A stretch of 37,514 bases of DNA from contig CAJTGF010000053.1 of NCBI GenBank assembly GCA_910575585.1, positions 1 through 37,514 on the forward strand. The letters are read 5' to 3'. The position numbers and the translations under genes are program-made. The notes under the pieces were generated by a model, which worked only from the letters and a program-made list of their open reading frames with translations, was not told the DNA's origin and ran no database searches. Source of the stretch: Clostridiaceae bacterium (GTDB taxonomy: Bacteria > Bacillota > Clostridia > Lachnospirales > Lachnospiraceae). Below, one piece after another: positions 8,386-16,143 of the stretch (within the stretch, counting starts at the first letter, position 1; each line of letters starts with the position of its first letter).

Positions 8386-11142
8386 ATGCGGATGGGGATT
8401 ATTGTCAGGAAGAATGAGAGAAGCTGGGCAATCGTAATTATTTCAGAAATAAGAGTCATGCTGAAAGGCATGAATCTAAAGATTAAAAGTGCCGGGGGAG
8501 AAAGTACCCTATCGGTAAACAAGAAAAGCATGTTTCCGGATGTTTTGTTGTATGAGGATGAGGCGCAGAACCGGATTTTACAGGGATGGGAATTGAAGAT
8601 GCCGGATGTCCCCATTACCGACCAGGAACTCATAGAGGATGCGGCCAGAAAGGCAGACGCTTTAAATTTAAACAGTTTTGTGATCTGGAACTTTACATAT
8701 GGAAAGTTATATATAAAGAATCCATCCGGTGGTTTTCAGGAAGCCAAGGTGTGGAGCGGAACGAACCATATTAAGAGCCGTAAGGACGTAAACACCTATA
8801 AGGCAGAATGGTTACCGGTTATAAAAGATATCATAATAACCGTCAATGAATTTTTACTTCATGAAGCCATATGGGCATCGCCCATCGAATCTACCATATC
8901 CGACGGACTTATGACAGAGGTTATTCGGAGGAACAAGGATCTGGTTGCGGAAAATCTTAAATTAGAAACCGTCAGCAACATGGAGATGGAGCGTCGATTA
9001 AAAGTCTGGTGGAGCGCATTTAAGAAGGAATATGAAAAAGACGAGAATAATATGTATTCCGCATACGCAAAGTCGATTCTGCTGAACTGGCTCAACCGAA
9101 TTATGTTTGCCAATACCATTAAAAAATATCACAACTGCGCTTATAGGATTGATGATATTGACAGTACGTCTACGCCGTCAGACGCAAATGCGGTTATGGA
9201 GGAGATTGTAAGACAGGGCGATTTTTACAATGTGTTTAACGGGTTGGAGTACAATGAGGTCATACCGGAAGACACATGGATTGATATTGTGGATTACAAT
9301 CAGTTTCTGATTGAGAATAAGATCGAGAAGATTGATCAGACTGTGCTGCAGGAAGTTTTGGAAAAGACCGTTCATACGGCGAAACGAGAAATCAGAGGAC
9401 AGTACGCCACTCCGTACGGTCTGGCAGATCTGCTGTGCCAGATTACGATTAATGATTGGAATGACCACTGCGCGGATCTGTGCGCGGGAACAGGTACTAT
9501 TGCGAGAGCGATCATAAAGAACAAAACAGAAAGGCTTCGCAGTCCAAAGGCTGCGTTTAAAACCACATGGATAGCGGATAAATATGCCTACCCTTTACAA
9601 ATTGCTAACATTGCAGTGACTAATATGGAGGCGTTGAATATACCGTTAAACATATTTCAGTCAGATGTCTTTGCTGTAAACACCAACCATAAGATAGAGA
9701 TAAAAAGTCCGGTTGATGGCAGTGGGATCGAAAAAGCAATACCAAAGTTTGGGGCAATTGTTTCGAATCTGCCATTTGTTGAGTACAACAAAATAGGGGC
9801 TGACGAGATCGAGTATATTAGTCAGTACAGGCAGCAGATAAAGGATAATACGGGAATAGAGTTTACGTTAGGAAAGACAGATTTATATAATTACCTGCCC
9901 TTTAAGCTGCATGGGTTGTTGAAAGCAGGCGGACGTTTAGGGATCATTGTATCAAATTCATGGCTTGGCACGGAGATTGGCAGGAAATTTTTTGAGGCGC
10001 TACAGTTTTATTACCAGGTTCAGTCAGTGGTCATTAGCAACTGCAAACGCTGGTTTGAGAATGCGGATGTTGTGGCGACCTTACTTGTTCTACAAAGGAA
10101 AGAGGTATCTGCGCCGGATGAGCAGCTGCATATCAATTTTTGGATGATTCATAAGGATATCAAACAGATCGATGAAGATGAGAAAGAAACCATTATTAGC
10201 AGCATCGTACTTGGAGAGGAGACTGACAGGGCGGTAAATTCCTGTAAACGTTATTCCATTGAGGTAATCAGGAAAATTACAGACAAAGGGATCTCTCTCA
10301 ATGCTTTATTCCATGATGTGTCATGGATTGATAAGTTAGGGGAGTGCCTGATACCTATTGAGAAGGTGTTTACGGTAAAGAGAGGGGAGCGCAGAGGCTG
10401 GAACGCTTTGTTTTATCCTGCGAAAAATCATGGAATTGAGGACGAATATATTAAGCCGGTGCTTAAAAATCCGGCATTATTAAAATCTTATACGGCACAA
10501 ACGGATATTGCTGCGTTTTGCTGTCATAGATCCAAGGAGGAGCTGCGCAACCTGGGACATGGAGGCGCGTTAAATTGGATTGAAAAATTTGAGAATATTA
10601 AAAATGGGACAGGGAAATTGTTGCCGGAAGCTTTAAAGCGTCCCGGAAGTTTTTGGTATGAAATGGATGATGGGGCCAAGGCGGATTTTGTAACTGCCCT
10701 TAATCCTGACAGGCGGTTATTTGTATCCAAGTTTCTCGTAAGCACATTTGTTGATCAGCGTTTTACGAGGATGCTGATAAAGGATGACAGCATATCCAAA
10801 GAGCTGCTTCATGCATTGCTAAATTCGGTATTCGGCATGTTTGCCATGGAAGCCATTGGCTTTGGTCGGGGGCTGGGGGTTCTGGATGCAAGCAGCACAA
10901 AGCTTAAGAAGATGTACATGATAGATCCTGGAAGGATTTCCCGCGCAGATGAGGAAATGATTGTTAAGTTGTTTGACAGGATCAAAGACCGTAACGTAAT
11001 GGATACAGAAGACGAACTTAATGACCCTGACAGGAAAGAATTTGATCATAAGGTTTTGCGCGCAATCGGCCATGAAGATTTATATGAGTCCATTGTAAAG
11101 TCTCTGTTATCGATGCAGTTTACGAGACATGCCGTAAAATAA
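8386..11142 (+). CDS. Type IIG-like restriction-modification enzyme (PD-(D/E)xK nuclease fused to N6 methylase)
   Basis: This 918-residue protein appears to combine nuclease, methylase and target recognition in one chain. Near the N-terminus FPDVLLY (Pro51-Asp52) followed by WELK (Glu69, Lys71) forms a PD-(D/E)xK nuclease core. The S-adenosylmethionine motif ADLCAGTGT lies at about 363-371 and the catalytic motif SNLPF at 460-464, an NPPF variant. The gamma order (motif I before IV) fits Type IIG enzymes. The C-terminal third (about 620-918) probably holds the target recognition domain. The ATG at 8386 touches the preceding stop; the ATG at 8392 has better spacing from AGAAAGG (8376-8382) and could be the real start. 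It differs from the BREX PglX layout by the N-terminal nuclease. The recognition site is not predictable by eye. Confidence 0.85.
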   Translation: MRMGIIVRKNERSWAIVIISEIRVMLKGMNLKIKSAGGESTLSVNKKSMFPDVLLYEDEAQNRILQGWELKMPDVPITDQELIEDAARKADALNLNSFVIWNFTYGKLYIKNPSGGFQEAKVWSGTNHIKSRKDVNTYKAEWLPVIKDIIITVNEFLLHEAIWASPIESTISDGLMTEVIRRNKDLVAENLKLETVSNMEMERRLKVWWSAFKKEYEKDENNMYSAYAKSILLNWLNRIMFANTIKKYHNCAYRIDDIDSTSTPSDANAVMEEIVRQGDFYNVFNGLEYNEVIPEDTWIDIVDYNQFLIENKIEKIDQTVLQEVLEKTVHTAKREIRGQYATPYGLADLLCQITINDWNDHCADLCAGTGTIARAIIKNKTERLRSPKAAFKTTWIADKYAYPLQIANIAVTNMEALNIPLNIFQSDVFAVNTNHKIEIKSPVDGSGIEKAIPKFGAIVSNLPFVEYNKIGADEIEYISQYRQQIKDNTGIEFTLGKTDLYNYLPFKLHGLLKAGGRLGIIVSNSWLGTEIGRKFFEALQFYYQVQSVVISNCKRWFENADVVATLLVLQRKEVSAPDEQLHINFWMIHKDIKQIDEDEKETIISSIVLGEETDRAVNSCKRYSIEVIRKITDKGISLNALFHDVSWIDKLGECLIPIEKVFTVKRGERRGWNALFYPAKNHGIEDEYIKPVLKNPALLKSYTAQTDIAAFCCHRSKEELRNLGHGGALNWIEKFENIKNGTGKLLPEALKRPGSFWYEMDDGAKADFVTALNPDRRLFVSKFLVSTFVDQRFTRMLIKDDSISKELLHALLNSVFGMFAMEAIGFGRGLGVLDASSTKLKKMYMIDPGRISRADEEMIVKLFDRIKDRNVMDTEDELNDPDRKEFDHKVLRAIGHEDLYESIVKSLLSMQFTRHAVK

Positions 11143-11228
11143 AAGACTCTGTAGGAGACAGCCCGGGAATAAAACAACAGCGGCTGCGTCATACTAAGCG
11201 TACGACTATGAGGAAAGGAAGATAACAG

Positions 11229-11669
11229 ATGACGGACAAGAACGCGGATGCGCAGCTTTTGAATTTTATTTACCAGAACTCCCAGATGGGGGCGGATTCC
11301 CTGGGGGAGATCTTGCCTATGGTGGAGGCAGGAACCTTTAAGGAGGGGCTGAGGGCTCAGCAGAAGGAATACCAGCAGATTCATGATCAGGCGGGAAGGA
11401 AGCTGAACGAGGCGGGGTATGACGAGAAAGGCATCAACACCATGCAGAAGATGATGACCTACCTGGTGATCGATATGAAATTGATGGTGGACTCTTCCCC
11501 GTCTCATGTGGCCAAGATGCTGATCCAGGGAAGCAACATGGGGATCATTGACGCCCAGAAGCGGATCCATGAATACGAATCTGTGGCTGACAAAGATGTG
11601 GTTAAACTGATGAAGCGCTTGCAGGAGTTTGAGGAGAAGAACGTAGAGAGGCTGAAAGCATATTTATAG
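11229..11669 (+). CDS. Uncharacterised small helical protein (146 aa)
   Basis: I do not recognise a named family. The protein is almost wholly helix-forming, rich in Gln, Glu, Lys and Met, with no signal peptide or membrane segment. It could form a four-helix bundle, for example ferritin-like, but the regular pairs of metal ligands of a ferritin are not evident. A good site (AAGGAAG at 11215-11221) precedes the ATG, and a strong hairpin follows the stop. Codon use is GC-rich like the core genes, so it belongs to the backbone rather than to the AT-rich island upstream. It is probably monocistronic. Confidence 0.75.
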   Translation: MTDKNADAQLLNFIYQNSQMGADSLGEILPMVEAGTFKEGLRAQQKEYQQIHDQAGRKLNEAGYDEKGINTMQKMMTYLVIDMKLMVDSSPSHVAKMLIQGSNMGIIDAQKRIHEYESVADKDVVKLMKRLQEFEEKNVERLKAYL

Positions 11670-11673
11670 AGAT

Positions 11674-11711
11674 CATGGCCTGCAGTTATGGGCGCTGCAG
11701 GCCATGGTTTT
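11674..11711 (+). terminator. Terminator between two convergent genes
   Basis: CATGGCCTGCAG (11674-11685) pairs with CTGCAGGCCATG (11695-11706), followed by GTTTTTAC. It ends the plus-strand gene just before the end of the minus-strand pepC gene. Confidence 0.8.
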
Positions 11712-11731
11712 TACATAAGATTTAGGCAGGG

Positions 11732-13066
11732 TCAGGCCAGAGAGCCCATGGGATCCCAGGGATTCAGCGCAATGGTCTCTGTGTTCAGGATATCCAGCTG
11801 TTCTTTGGTCAGATATTTTTTGTTTACCACCACCTGGTACATGTATTCGTTAAACCAGTCATCGCTCATGATAAAATATCCTTTTTGGCCCGGGTCTTCT
11901 CCCCAGCTGTTTTCCACCCTCCAGCGGGTGGGGGTCTCGTCTCCTGTCAAATTGACGCCCTGGAATACCATGGCGTGGGTCATAAGGCTCTGGCCGTAAT
12001 CCAGCCGCTGTCCTTTGGTCATGGGAAGATCCAATTGAAAGAAATCACTCAGATCGTAAAGGGATGTGTCCATGATGCCTAAGTCCCGGTTGATGCAGGG
12101 TCCCATATCGCAGCCGAACCACACCGGTTCCCCGTCTTTTAGCTGGGCGATGGCCGCTTTTTTTAAGTCTTCAATGGGAAGATTGATGTAACAGATGGGA
12201 TTGCCCTCTTTTACATTGCCCAGCATCCGCACCGTATACCGACGGTGAAACGGTTTGTCAGCAGTGGGGGCGTTAATGAGGCTTATGTAATCATTTAAGT
12301 CCATATCCACGTATTTTTTGAAAAATTCCCGGGGTGTAAGGCCAATCTCCTGGATAAAGTTTCCGTCTTTGTCCCTGGCTTCCATGTCCACGGTCTTTGG
12401 CGGCTCTCCAAGGCAGATGCAGAGCATGCGGTAGATGTCGTTTAACATGGCTGCCTTTTTCTCTTCCAGGGTCTGGCGGTGGGTCCCCTGTGACGCCAGA
12501 TCACGCAGGATGCAGGCATCGTTGCGCAAAAGTTCGGTGAGAACGCGGTTCATCTCCCTGGTGCCGCTGGAGATGCTGGATTCCGGCATGGAGTATTTGG
12601 GAACAACGCCGTATTTATTTATCAGGTTTACCGCCATATCCCACTGGCCGCCGTCGCAGACAGGGTCTGTCAGCAGGTAGCTTACAAGACGTCCCTCCAC
12701 CGGTTCTTCAAGGGTATCTAAGATGTTCTCCAAAAACCAGTTGGATTTCTCCAGTTTATCCCAGAAGAGCAGATAGCTCTGGGACAGTTCAAAATTTTCC
12801 AGGTTGCAGCTTTTGATGATGCGGAAACGCATTACGTTGGTGGCGGCAAATAGCCAGCAGCGGCCGCTCTGCTTTTGGTTGGTCATCTTGCCCTGCTTTA
12901 AGGACAGGGAAAATTCGTGGTTGGCGCGTCGTATGGCAGCGGGATTTTTGCAGCTGTTTAACAGGCCGCCGGACATGACGGCATCTCTGGCCACCCGGCT
13001 TGCGCGGTCCGCGTTGAAGTCGCTGCTGTATGTTCCCAGGTGGTCTGGGGTAATGGAATGATTCAT
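11732..13066 (-). CDS. pepC: Aminopeptidase C / bleomycin hydrolase family (peptidase C1B)
   Basis: This 444-residue cytosolic cysteine aminopeptidase trims peptides for amino-acid supply. The papain-like catalytic Cys70 lies in NQKQSGRCWLFAA, the histidine in LMTHAMVFQG and the asparagine in WRVENSWGE, so all three catalytic residues are present. The length matches PepC proteins (about 440-450 residues). The C-terminal tail ends in MGSLA; in the bleomycin hydrolase fold the tail sits in the active-site cleft and limits the enzyme to aminopeptidase action. On the minus strand an AGGAGG site precedes the ATG, and a strong promoter lies about 70 bases upstream. It faces a terminator shared with the plus-strand gene at 11229 and stands alone. 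Confidence 0.95.
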   Translation of the reverse strand: MNHSITPDHLGTYSSDFNADRASRVARDAVMSGGLLNSCKNPAAIRRANHEFSLSLKQGKMTNQKQSGRCWLFAATNVMRFRIIKSCNLENFELSQSYLLFWDKLEKSNWFLENILDTLEEPVEGRLVSYLLTDPVCDGGQWDMAVNLINKYGVVPKYSMPESSISSGTREMNRVLTELLRNDACILRDLASQGTHRQTLEEKKAAMLNDIYRMLCICLGEPPKTVDMEARDKDGNFIQEIGLTPREFFKKYVDMDLNDYISLINAPTADKPFHRRYTVRMLGNVKEGNPICYINLPIEDLKKAAIAQLKDGEPVWFGCDMGPCINRDLGIMDTSLYDLSDFFQLDLPMTKGQRLDYGQSLMTHAMVFQGVNLTGDETPTRWRVENSWGEDPGQKGYFIMSDDWFNEYMYQVVVNKKYLTKEQLDILNTETIALNPWDPMGSLA

Positions 13067-13137
13067 TCGAAAAACCTCCTGTGTAAAATGGTTTGTTTGT
13101 AGGGTCGTGGGACCCGGCGCCGGTGGGCGCTTCCTAT

Positions 13138-13166
13138 ACTATAGCGCAAAAATAGGGTTTTGTCAG
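13138..13166 (-). promoter_or_regulatory. Promoter of pepC
   Basis: Read on the minus strand, CTGACA (13166-13161) and TATAGT (13143-13138) are separated by exactly 17 bases, close to the sigma-A consensus, about 72 bases upstream of the pepC start. Confidence 0.75.
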
Positions 13167-13332
13167 CGGAAATCATGATGAATTTTTTGGTTATTGTAAG
13201 GAGTTATTGTAAGGGAGACCGCAAAAGAGGTGGAAAACCGGGAGAAAGTGTGATAAAATAGAAAAGATATAGCGCTGTTTTCAGTGTGCGGGAGATAGTT
13301 TAGGGAGAGAGCACAGGGGGGCAGGAGGAAAT

Positions 13333-13770
13333 ATGAGTAAAAGCGAATCGTATGTATCCGCCTTGGAGGAAAAAGGGCTTTTTGTCAGTTCGGGTCATAA
13401 AACCCGTTTTAAGGAACTGGTGGACTGTTATGGAAGTTATCCGTTTTTTACCAAGGGTCTTTGCAAATGCATGTATTTGTCTGCCTGGGATGAGGAGCAT
13501 TTTGCCATGATCTTGCAGGTACTGTCGGACCTGGCCATTGGCAGGGAGCGGAATACGGAGGAGATGCGGCTTCAGGGAGAGGCGCTGGCAGGCCAGCAAA
13601 AGGGCGGGGATTTTTATGTGTTTCAGCTTTCCAACGCGTTTTTGGACGGGGAAAGGTTTGTCCTTAAAGGGGATGAAGATATTTCCGAGCAGATCAGATA
13701 CATTATCCGGCAGGCTTTGAGGGCGGAGCAGGTGATCGACTGCGTGGAGGGAGAAAAAGAGACGCGGTAG
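13333..13770 (+). CDS. Hypothetical protein (145 aa)
   Basis: I do not recognise this protein. It is soluble, with three cysteines in the N-terminal half (LVDCYGSYPF and GLCKCMY), and mixed helix and strand. There is no signal peptide or membrane segment. An AGGAGG site 6 bases before the ATG makes translation likely. It is transcribed away from pepC; a TAAAAT box near 13254-13259 could be its -10 element, but no good -35 is visible. The lipoprotein gene follows after about 130 AT-rich bases, so they may be separate units. Confidence 0.75.
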   Translation: MSKSESYVSALEEKGLFVSSGHKTRFKELVDCYGSYPFFTKGLCKCMYLSAWDEEHFAMILQVLSDLAIGRERNTEEMRLQGEALAGQQKGGDFYVFQLSNAFLDGERFVLKGDEDISEQIRYIIRQALRAEQVIDCVEGEKETR

Positions 13771-13903
13771 ATATTTGCACATATTTGTAAGAAATATTCA
13801 GTTTTCTTTAATAGCTATTATCATTTGGATGGGATATAATGGCAATGCGTTTCAGATAGACGGAACGCTAAAATGAATCTGAAAATATGAGGAGAACAAG
13901 ATT

Positions 13904-14614
13904 ATGAGAAAGAGATATTTCGTATTGGCAATGAGCATTGCGGCTGCTATGATGGCAGGAGGATGTTCGAAAGGGGCTTCTGATACCAATCCTACTAATA
14001 ATACAGAGACGGCCCAGACAGAGACAGGAGAGCAGCAGGAGAGCAGCTCCATGTCAGACAGTGAGAAAGCAAGCTATTACGCTTCGGAAAACTCCCAGGA
14101 GGAAGACCTGGCCCAAGGGCCTGTTAAAGTGGAGGGAACCATCACCCAGGTGGGAGAGGATTCCATCACCGTGGACAGCAATTCGGAGACGGGATATATA
14201 GGAGAGATGGTGCTGATGATCGACCCGGATAGCACCTTGGTGCTGGATGGCGTCAATGGGCTTCCGGTTCAGCTTTCGGATGTGCAGCTGGGGACCTTTG
14301 AGGCTTACCTTGGGCCGGCTATGACCATGTCTCTGCCGCCTCAGACTACACCGTATGCGGTCATCGTCAATATTCCGGAGGGACAGACCCCGCCCCAGTA
14401 TGTGGTAGCGGCAGGAAAGGTGGATGATGTCCAGGGCCGCCAGACACTGACAGGTGTGGATGAGAGCCAGTATACTCTTGCCCGCAGCGTGGATGTGCAG
14501 CCGTTTCTGACAAAGAATATCGTCAAGCTGGAGGATATTGACACGGATTCCCGCTGTCTGGTGTGGATGAACGACGAGGGAGATGTGGACCGGATCGTGC
14601 TGTTTGGAGAATAA
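13904..14614 (+). CDS. Putative lipoprotein (236 aa), function unknown
   Basis: The N-terminus MRKRYFVLAMSIAAAMMAGG followed by Cys21 is a lipoprotein signal peptide with a clear lipobox, so the mature protein should be anchored to the outer face of the cytoplasmic membrane. A Ser/Thr/Glu-rich linker (about 22-65) leads to a beta-rich domain beginning with EGTITQVGEDSITVDS, which resembles small OB-like or barrel folds found in Firmicute lipoproteins, and a second half with a similar strand pattern. No catalytic motif is seen. The serine acetyltransferase gene begins 43 bases after its stop, suggesting co-transcription. Confidence 0.8.
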   Translation: MRKRYFVLAMSIAAAMMAGGCSKGASDTNPTNNTETAQTETGEQQESSSMSDSEKASYYASENSQEEDLAQGPVKVEGTITQVGEDSITVDSNSETGYIGEMVLMIDPDSTLVLDGVNGLPVQLSDVQLGTFEAYLGPAMTMSLPPQTTPYAVIVNIPEGQTPPQYVVAAGKVDDVQGRQTLTGVDESQYTLARSVDVQPFLTKNIVKLEDIDTDSRCLVWMNDEGDVDRIVLFGE

Positions 14615-14656
14615 GAAGGAACGGGGCCTGGCCCCATATAGGGAGGTCATCACGGA

Positions 14657-15538
14657 ATGGAGAAATCATTGGAACTGGAAGTGCAGGAGCTGGTATCGGA
14701 TATCCTTGAGGATTACAAATCAAACCGGGATATTGACCGCATGGAGGATTTTTTTAATCAGCCGGATAAGGATGTGATCATTGACATTGTCAACAAGATG
14801 CTGCGCATCTTGTTTCCGGGATATTACAGGGATAAGTCTTACCGGGTGTACAATGCAGCCAGCCAGCTGTCCATGCAGATTGAGGATGTGATGTACTACT
14901 TGAGCAAGGAGATCGTAAAGGTTTTAAAGTACAGCTCAAGCTATGGCAGCGGAAGCGAGGAGGAGAACCGGAATACGGCCAGGAAGATCACCATCGCGTT
15001 TCTTAAGAAGATCCCGCAGATCAGGGAGTATTTAGAGACCGATCTGGAAGCGTTTTTTGACGGAGATCCGGCGGCGGAGAATAAGGATGAGATCATCCTG
15101 TCTTATCCGGGTATGTTTGCCATTACGGTATATCGGATCGCCCATGAGCTGCTGCTTTTGTCGGTTCCTTTGATCCCCAGGACGATGACCGAGTATGCCC
15201 ACAGCGTTACCGGGATCGATATCCATCCCGGCGCTGCCATTGGGAAGTATTTCTTTATTGACCACGGCACCGGGATTGTGGTAGGTGAGACTACTGTAAT
15301 CGGGGAGCATGTGAAAGTGTACCAGGGGGTGACGCTGGGGGCGCTGTCCACAAGCGGAGGACAGAAGTTAAAGCACACCAGAAGGCATCCCACCATTGAA
15401 GATCATGTGACCATTTACTCCGGCGCCTCTATTTTGGGAGGCGAGACGGTCATTGGCCGCGGGTCGGTGATCGGCGGCAACGCGTTTATCACCAGGTCTG
15501 TGGAGGCCGGAGGGAGAGTCAGTATTAAGGATAACTGA
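14657..15538 (+). CDS. epsC: Serine O-acetyltransferase
   Basis: This enzyme transfers acetyl from acetyl-CoA to L-serine, the first step of cysteine synthesis. The 293-residue chain has a long helical N-terminal region (about 1-180) and a left-handed beta-helix of hexapeptide repeats (about 190-290). The catalytic parts GIDIHPGA (Asp188, His190) and IDHGTGIVVGETT (His203) are intact. The length fits the EpsC branch, which is longer than proteobacterial CysE. GGGAGG at 14640-14645 supports the ATG at 14657. No cysK is in the window. No T-box or S-box structure was recognised upstream, so cysteine-responsive control is not evident. A small cupin gene follows 51 bases later. Confidence 0.93.
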   Translation: MEKSLELEVQELVSDILEDYKSNRDIDRMEDFFNQPDKDVIIDIVNKMLRILFPGYYRDKSYRVYNAASQLSMQIEDVMYYLSKEIVKVLKYSSSYGSGSEEENRNTARKITIAFLKKIPQIREYLETDLEAFFDGDPAAENKDEIILSYPGMFAITVYRIAHELLLLSVPLIPRTMTEYAHSVTGIDIHPGAAIGKYFFIDHGTGIVVGETTVIGEHVKVYQGVTLGALSTSGGQKLKHTRRHPTIEDHVTIYSGASILGGETVIGRGSVIGGNAFITRSVEAGGRVSIKDN

Positions 15539-15589
15539 GAAGACGAAGCAGGATGGTCTAAAAGACGGCAGGGAGAAGGAGATATGGCT

Positions 15590-15931
15590 ATGTTGGATGA
15601 GCGGTGGGTATTTTATAAGAACACGACGCCGAAGACGGTTGCAGAGGGTGTGGTGCGCCGGGTTCTGGCGTACGGGAAAGACTTGATGTGCGTGGAGAAC
15701 CGGTTTGAAAAAGGGGCCGTAGGTTCCCTCCATCATCATCCCCACACCCAGATCACCTACGTGGTCAGCGGAGCGTTTGCGTTTGAGATCGACGGGGAGA
15801 AGAAGGTTGTGAGGGCAGGGGATACCATGCTTAAGACGGGCGGTGTGGAGCATGGGTGCGTCTGCCTGGAGGAAGGCGTTCTGCTGGATATCTTCAGCCC
15901 TATGAGGGAAGATTTTGTTGATTCTATGTGA
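15590..15931 (+). CDS. Cupin domain protein
   Basis: This 113-residue single-domain cupin is probably metal-binding. The conserved motif GSLHHHPHTQITYVVSG gives histidine ligands followed by a beta strand, and a later HGC (about residue 90) supplies the second-motif histidine. Such small cupins act as isomerases, dioxygenases or sugar sensors; the substrate cannot be told here. The frame opens at ATG 15584, but AGAAGGAG (15574-15581) leaves only 2 bases to that codon and 8 to the ATG at 15590, which I prefer. A strong terminator follows directly. Confidence 0.88.
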   Translation: MLDERWVFYKNTTPKTVAEGVVRRVLAYGKDLMCVENRFEKGAVGSLHHHPHTQITYVVSGAFAFEIDGEKKVVRAGDTMLKTGGVEHGCVCLEEGVLLDIFSPMREDFVDSM

Positions 15932-15941
15932 ATGTTAGGAA

Positions 15942-15968
15942 GCCGGGGAGACCCGGCGTTTTCTTTTT
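15942..15968 (+). terminator. Rho-independent terminator after the cupin gene
   Basis: GCCGGG (15942-15947) pairs with CCCGGC (15952-15957) around a tight GAGA loop and is followed by GTTTTCTTTTT, a classical terminator. Confidence 0.9.
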
Positions 15969-16000
15969 GCGGCAATGAGGCTCATAAGACAAAAAAGTGC

Positions 16001-16042
16001 TTGCGTAATCCAGTGGAATGAGGTAAACTGTACTAGTACGGT
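16001..16042 (+). promoter_or_regulatory. Possible promoter with palindromic operator of the exporter operon
   Basis: TTGCGT (16001-16006) and TAAACT (16024-16029) are 17 bases apart. Overlapping the -10 and just downstream is a near-perfect 16-bp palindrome at 16027-16042 (ACTGTACTAGTACGGT), placed where a repressor would block transcription. The -35 match is weak. Confidence 0.4.
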
Positions 16043-16143
16043 TAATACACATGGATTTTTTGATAATTTTTTGAAGAAATTGGAAAAGGTTGTTCGTTAT
16101 AGTTAGGTGAAGAAATGTGATTACGGTGTGAAGGGGGATCAAA

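Noticed and set aside
7440-11228. Search for attachment-site duplications flanking the restriction-modification island
   Set aside because: I could not find a convincing direct repeat at the two edges by eye, so no att sites are claimed.
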